Under the pieces are notes generated by a model. The model saw only the letters and a program-made list of their open reading frames with translations, searched no databases and was not told the DNA's origin. Source: Pratylenchus scribneri (taxonomy: Eukaryota > Nematoda > Chromadorea > Rhabditida > Pratylenchidae). From it: DNA of 64,000 bases. Numbering within the stretch: the stretch's first letter is position 1; every line of letters begins with the position of its first letter. The stretch covers positions 62,001-126,000 of the forward strand of contig JAQSEB010000198.1 of NCBI GenBank assembly GCA_030063045.1, written 5' to 3'. Below, in pieces: positions 59,481-64,000 of this stretch. The translations under genes and the position numbers were made by a program.

Positions 59481-62400
59481 CTTGGCCAAAACTTCAATTT
59501 TCTCGGATTGTTTTTTCTTTGTGATTCGCATTTTAATTGAAATTTCTGCCGGATCAATAGTTGTAATTTCCACAAATCTAATGTCTAGTGGAATTTCAGG
59601 AAGTTCTTTCTTTTTGGGTGTTTTCTGAATTTCATTCATTTTTTCTTTCTTCTTTTGTTCTGCTTTTTCTTTATCTTCTTTAATATCGGAAATAGTTTGT
59701 CTCTTTTTCATTTTTCTATCTTCATCTTCCTTCTTCTTTGCTAATTCTTCAGCCTTTTTCTTCTCATCCTCAATCTTCTTCCTGTTTAATTCATCTTGTT
59801 TTTTCTTCTCATCTTCCATTTTCTTCTTTTCATCAGCCATCTTCTTATCTTCTTCAGCCTTCTTTTTAGCCATTTCGGCATCAGTTGGCTTTGGAGCTGT
59901 TTCCGGTTTCAATTGAGATGGTTCAGCAACTTTCTGGTCAGGAAGTACTGCTTGAACTTCAGCTGGTGGCATTTTCTGTTTTTCTGCTTGTTTCTTTTTA
60001 GCTAATTCCTCAGCCTTTTTCTTCTCATCCTCAATCTTCTTCCTGTTTAATTCATCTTGTTTTTTCTTCTCATCTTCCATTTTCTTCTTTTCATCAGCCA
60101 TCTTCTTATCTTCTTCAGCCTTCTTTTTAGCCATTTCAGCATCAGTTGGCTTTGGAGCTGTTTCCGGTTTCAATTGAGCTGGTTCAGCAACTTTCTGGTC
60201 AGGAAGTACTGCTTGAACTTCAGCTGGTGGCATTTTCTGTTGTTCTGCTTGTTTCTTTTTAGCCAATTCATCTTGTTTTTTCTTCTCATCCTCAATCTTC
60301 TTCCTGTTTAATTCATCTTGTTTTTTCTTCTCATCTTCCATTTTCTTCTTTTCATCAGCCATCTTCTTATCTTCTTCAGCCTTCTTTTTAGCCATTTCGG
60401 CATCAGTTGGCTTTGGAGCTGTTTCCGGTTTCAATTGAGCTGGTTCAGCAACTTTCTGGTCAGGAAGTACTGCTTGAACTTCAGCTGGTGGCATTTTCTG
60501 TTGTTCTGCTTGTTTCTTTTTAGCCAATTCATCTTGCTTTTTCTTCTCATCCTCAATCTTCTTCCTGTTTAATTCATCTTGTTTTTTCTTCTCATCTTCC
60601 ATTTTCTTCTTTTCATCAGCCATCTTCTTATCTTCTTCAGCCTTCTTTTTAGCCATTTCGGCATCAGTTGGCTTTGGAGCTGTTTCCGGTTTCAATTGAG
60701 CTGGTTCAGCAACTTTCTGGTCAGGAAGTACTGCTTGAACTTCAGCTGGTGGCATTTTCTGTTGTTCTGCTTGTTTCTTTTTAGCTAATTCCTCAGCCTT
60801 TTTCTTCTCATCCTCAATCTTCTTCCTGTTTAATTCATCTTGTTTTTTCTTCTCATCTTCCATTTTCTTTCTTTTCGCCTCTTCTGCCTCTCTTCTTGCA
60901 ATTTCTTCTTCAGCCTTCTTTTTAGCCATTTCGGCATCAGTTGGCTTTGGAGCAGTTTCCGGTTTCAATTGAGCTGGTTCAGCAACTTTCTGGTCAGGAA
61001 GTACTGCTTGAACTTCAGCTGGTGGCATTTTCTGTTGTTCTGCTTGTTTCTTTTTAGCCAATTCATCTTGTTTTTTCTTCTCATCCTCAATCTTCTTCCT
61101 GTTTAATTCATCTTGTTTTTTCTTCTCATCTTCCATTTTCTTCTTTTCATCAGCCTTCTTCTTATCTTCTTCAGCCTTCTTTTTAGCCATTTCGGCATCA
61201 GTTCGCTTTGGAGCAGTTTCCGGTTTCAATTGAGCTGGTTCAGCAACTTTCTGGTCAGGAAGTACTGCTTGAACTTCAGCTGGTGGCATTTTCTGTTGTT
61301 CTGCTTGTTTCTTTTTAGCTAATTCCTCAGCCTTTTTCTTCTCATCCTCAATCTTCTTCCTGTTTAATTCATCTTGTTTTTTCTTCTCATCTTCCATTTT
61401 CTTTCTTTTCGCCTCTTCTGCCTCTCTTCTTGCAATTTCTTCTTCAACCTTCTTTTTAGCCATTTCGGCATCAGTTGGCTTTGGAGCAGTTTCCGGTTTC
61501 AATTGAGCTGGTTCAGCAACTTTCTGGTCAGGAAGTACTGCTTGAACTTCAGCTGTTGGCATTTTCTGTTGTTCTGCTTGTTTCTTTTTAGCTAATTCCT
61601 CAGCCTTTTTCTTCTCATCCTCAATCTTCTTCCTGTTTAATTCATCTTGTTTTTTCTTCTCATCTTCCATTTTCTTTCTTTTCGCCTCTTCTGCCTCTCT
61701 TCTTGCAATTTCTTCTTCAGCCTTCTTTTTAGCCATTTCGGCATCAGTTGGCTTTGGAGCAGTTTCCGGTTTCAATTGAGCTGGTTCAGCAACTTTCTGG
61801 TCAGGAAGTACTGCTTGAACTTCAGCTGGTGGCATTTTCTGTTGTTCTGCTTGTTTCTTTTTAGCCAATTCATCTTGTTTTTTCTTCTCATCCTCAATCT
61901 TCTTCCTGTTTAATTCATCTTGTTTTTTCTTCTCATCTTCCATTTTCTTCTTTTCATCAGCCATCTTCTTATCTTCTTCAGCCTTCTTTTTAGCCATTTC
62001 GGCATCAGTTGGCTTTGGAGCTGTTTCCGGTTTCAATTGAGCTGGTTCAGCAACTTTCTGGTCAGGAAGTACTGCTTGAACTTCAGCTGGTGGCATTTTC
62101 TGTTGTTCTGCTTGTTTCTTTTTAGCTAATTCCTCAGCCTTTTTCTTCTCATCCTCAATCTTCTTCCTGTTTAATTCATCTTGTTTTTTCTTCTCATCTT
62201 CCATTTTCTTTTTTTCATCAGCCTTCTTCTTATCTTCTTCAGCCTTCTTTTTAGCCATTTCGGCATCAGTTGGCTTTGGAGCAGTTTCCGGTTTCAATTG
62301 AGCTGGTTCAGCAACTTTCTGGTCAGGAAGTACTGCTTGAACTTCAGCTGGTGGCATTTTCTGTTGTTCTGCTTGTTTCTTTTTAGCTAATTCCTCAGCC

Positions 62401-64000
62401 TTTTTCTTCTCATCCTCAATCTTCTTCCTGTTTAATTCATCTTGTTTTTTCTTCTCATCTTCCATTTTCTTCTTTTCATCAGCCTTCTTCTTATCTTCTT
62501 CAGCCTTCTTTTTAGCCATTTCGGCATCAGTTGGCTTTGGAGCAGTTTCCGGTTTCAATTGAGCTGGTTCAGCAACTTTCTGGTCAGGAAGTACTGCTTG
62601 AACTTCAGCTGGTGGCATTTTCTGTTGTTCTGCTTGTTTCTTTTTAGCCAATTCATCTTGTTTTTTCTTCTCATCCTCAATCTTCTTCCTGTTTAATTCA
62701 TCTTGTTTTTTCTTCTCATCTTCCATTTTCTTCTTTTCATCAGCCATCTTCTTATCTTCTTCAGCCTTCTTTTTAGCCATTTCGGCATCAGTTGGCTTTG
62801 GAGCTGTTTCCGGTTTCAATTGAGCTGGTTCAGCAACTTTCTGGTCAGGAAGTACTGCTTGAACTTCAGCTGGTGGCATTTTCTGTTGTTCTGCTTGTTT
62901 CTTTTTAGCCAATTCATCTTGTTTTTTCTTCTCATCCTCAATCTTCTTCCTGTTTAATTCATCTTGTTTTTTCTTCTCATCTTCCATTTTCTTCAATCAG
63001 CCATCTTCTTATCTTCTTCAGCCTTCTTTTTAGCCATTTCGGCATCAGTTGGCTTTGGAGCTGTTTCCGGTTTCAATTGAGCTGGTTCAGCAACTTTCTG
63101 GTCAGGAAGTACTGCTTGAACTTCAGCTGGTGGCATTTTCTGTTGTTCTGCTTGTTTCTTTTTAGCTAATTCCTCAGCCTTTTTCTTCTCATCCTCAATC
63201 TTCTTCCTGTTTAATTCATCTTGTTTTTTCTTCTCATCTTCCATTTTCTTTTTTTCATCAGCCTTCTTCTTATCTTCTTCAGCCTTCTTTTTAGCCGTTT
63301 CGGCATCAGTTGGCTTTGGAGCAGTTTCCGGTTTCAATTGAGCTGGTTCAGCAACTTTCTGGTCAGGAAGTACTGCTTGAACTTCAGCTGGTGGCATTTT
63401 CTGTTGTTCTGCTTGTTTCTTTTTAGCTAATTCCTCAGCCTTTTTCTTCTCATCCTCAATCTTCTTCCTGTTTAATTCATCTTGTTTTTTCTTCTCATCT
63501 TCCATTTTCTTCTTTTCATCAGTCTTCTTCTTATCTTCTTCAGCCTTCTTTTTAGCCATTTCGGCATCAGTTGGCTTTGGAGCAGTTTCCGGTTTCAATT
63601 GAGCTGGTTCAGCAACTTTCTGGTCAGGAAGTACTGCTTGAACTTCAGCTGGTGGCATTTTCTGTTGTTCTGCTTGTTTCTTTTTAGCCAATTCATCTTG
63701 TTTTTTCTTCTCATCCTCAATCTTCTTCCTGTTTAATTCATCTTGTTTTTTCTTCTCATCTTCCATTTTCTTCTTTTCATCAGCCATCTTCTTATCTTCT
63801 TCAGCCTTCTTTTTAGCCATTTCGGCATCAGTTGGCTTTGGAGCTGTTTCCGGTTTCAATTGAGCTGGTTCAGCAACTTTCTGGTCAGGAAGTACTGCTT
63901 GAACTTCAGCTGGTGGCTTTTTCTGTTGTTCTGCTTGTTTCTTTTTAGCCAATTCATCTTGTTTTTTCTTCTCATCCTCAATCTTCTTCCTGTTTAATTC
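59481..64000 (-). CDS. Exon: tandem 87/91-residue charged repeats (5' part beyond window)
   Basis: This exon is open to the window edge and encodes about 16 tandem copies of a unit of 87 residues (261 bp), or 91 residues (273 bp) in three copies. Each unit has a charged helix (KKMEDEKKKQDELNRKK, IEDEKKK) and a Pro/Gln linker containing AEQQKMPPAEVQAVLPDQK, then KPETAPKPTDAEMAKKK. The 91-residue units replace DKKMADEK with an EIARREAEEAKRK segment. The last 100 residues leave the repeat (KKRQTISDIKEDKEKAEQ, then PLDIRFVEITTIDPAEISIK). A net 4 bp loss near 62995 creates a TGA at 62993-62995 and shifts the frame; the repeats resume in the new frame. The donor at 59480 is GC rather than GT. Confidence 0.85.

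Larger units (their letters stand above)
1..64000 (-). other. ttn-1: Giant titin-like muscle protein gene, partial at both ends
   Basis: About 58 exons can be joined on the minus strand with matching splice phase, giving about 49 kb of coding sequence. The product mixes Ig I-set domains (59-55 kb and 10.4-8.5 kb) with huge Lys/Glu/Ala-rich repeats. Known family: nematode titin (TTN-1) is a megadalton I-band protein with Ig and Fn3 domains, a kinase, several classes of short tandem repeats and coiled coils. The window shows Ig domains, tandem repeats and coiled coils but no Fn3 or kinase, so the assignment rests on architecture. UNC-89 or another giant Ig protein is the main alternative. Expected role, by inference: a sarcomeric spring or ruler in body-wall muscle. 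The reading frame enters at 64000 and leaves at 1, so neither terminus is present. Three lesions (near 62994, 48507 and 46185) break the frame as given. Confidence 0.6.

Noticed and set aside
59796..63997. Repeated 69-88 codon plus-strand frames (MFFLLIFHFL...) that look like small hydrophobic membrane proteins
   Set aside because: One appears per 261 or 273 bp unit at the same offset in the antisense strand of the charged repeat exon.

Overview
The window looks like nuclear DNA of an AT-rich nematode. Introns are 70-80% AT, many are only 46-120 bp, and donors and acceptors follow nematode-type consensus (GTGAGT/GTAAGT donors, TTTCAG or TTTTAG acceptors). A plant-parasitic Tylenchina worm of root-knot type would fit, but that is a guess from composition. 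Almost everything I can support is one gigantic gene on the minus strand, transcribed from 64000 towards 1 and open at both window edges. My exon model has 58 exons with about 49 kb of coding sequence (roughly 16,000 codons). It combines Ig domains with very long Lys/Glu/Ala-rich helical or coiled-coil repeats. This matches the nematode giant sarcomeric titin/TTN-1 class; a UNC-89-like giant cannot be excluded.

Layout in transcription order. (1) 64000-59481: one exon encoding about 16 tandem 87- or 91-residue repeats, broken by one frameshift. (2) 59427-55123: short exons for a linker and two I-set Ig domains. (3) 54582-27315: a cluster of symmetric phase 0-0 exons, each separated by a near-identical 102-115 bp intron. 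Long 'A' exons carry 2-20 copies of a 15-residue helix unit, and invariant 417 bp 'B' exons are interspersed among them. One B exon has an in-frame stop and one A exon has an 8 bp insertion. This section also contains a ~2 kb intron with two non-autonomous inverted-repeat elements. (4) 26843-25581: small linker exons, including a probable 27 bp microexon. (5) 25085-11236: a single 13.85 kb exon with four families of short repeats. One is an 11-copy, 19-residue array with an invariant Gln-Thr that resembles dynein light chain LC8-binding sites. (6) 10878-8088: short exons with two more Ig-like folds. (7) 8041-1: further coiled-coil exons duplicated from a module also found at 33-28 kb, separated by an intron carrying a 25 bp minisatellite.

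All the pieces read as one polypeptide: rigid or springy charged helices and disordered linkers between sparse Ig domains. That suits a molecular ruler or spring in muscle. I see no kinase, no gene start or end, no second protein gene, no RNA gene and no CRISPR array. The many open frames on the plus strand (Ser/Phe/Ala-rich) are antisense shadows of the stop-poor Lys/Glu codons.
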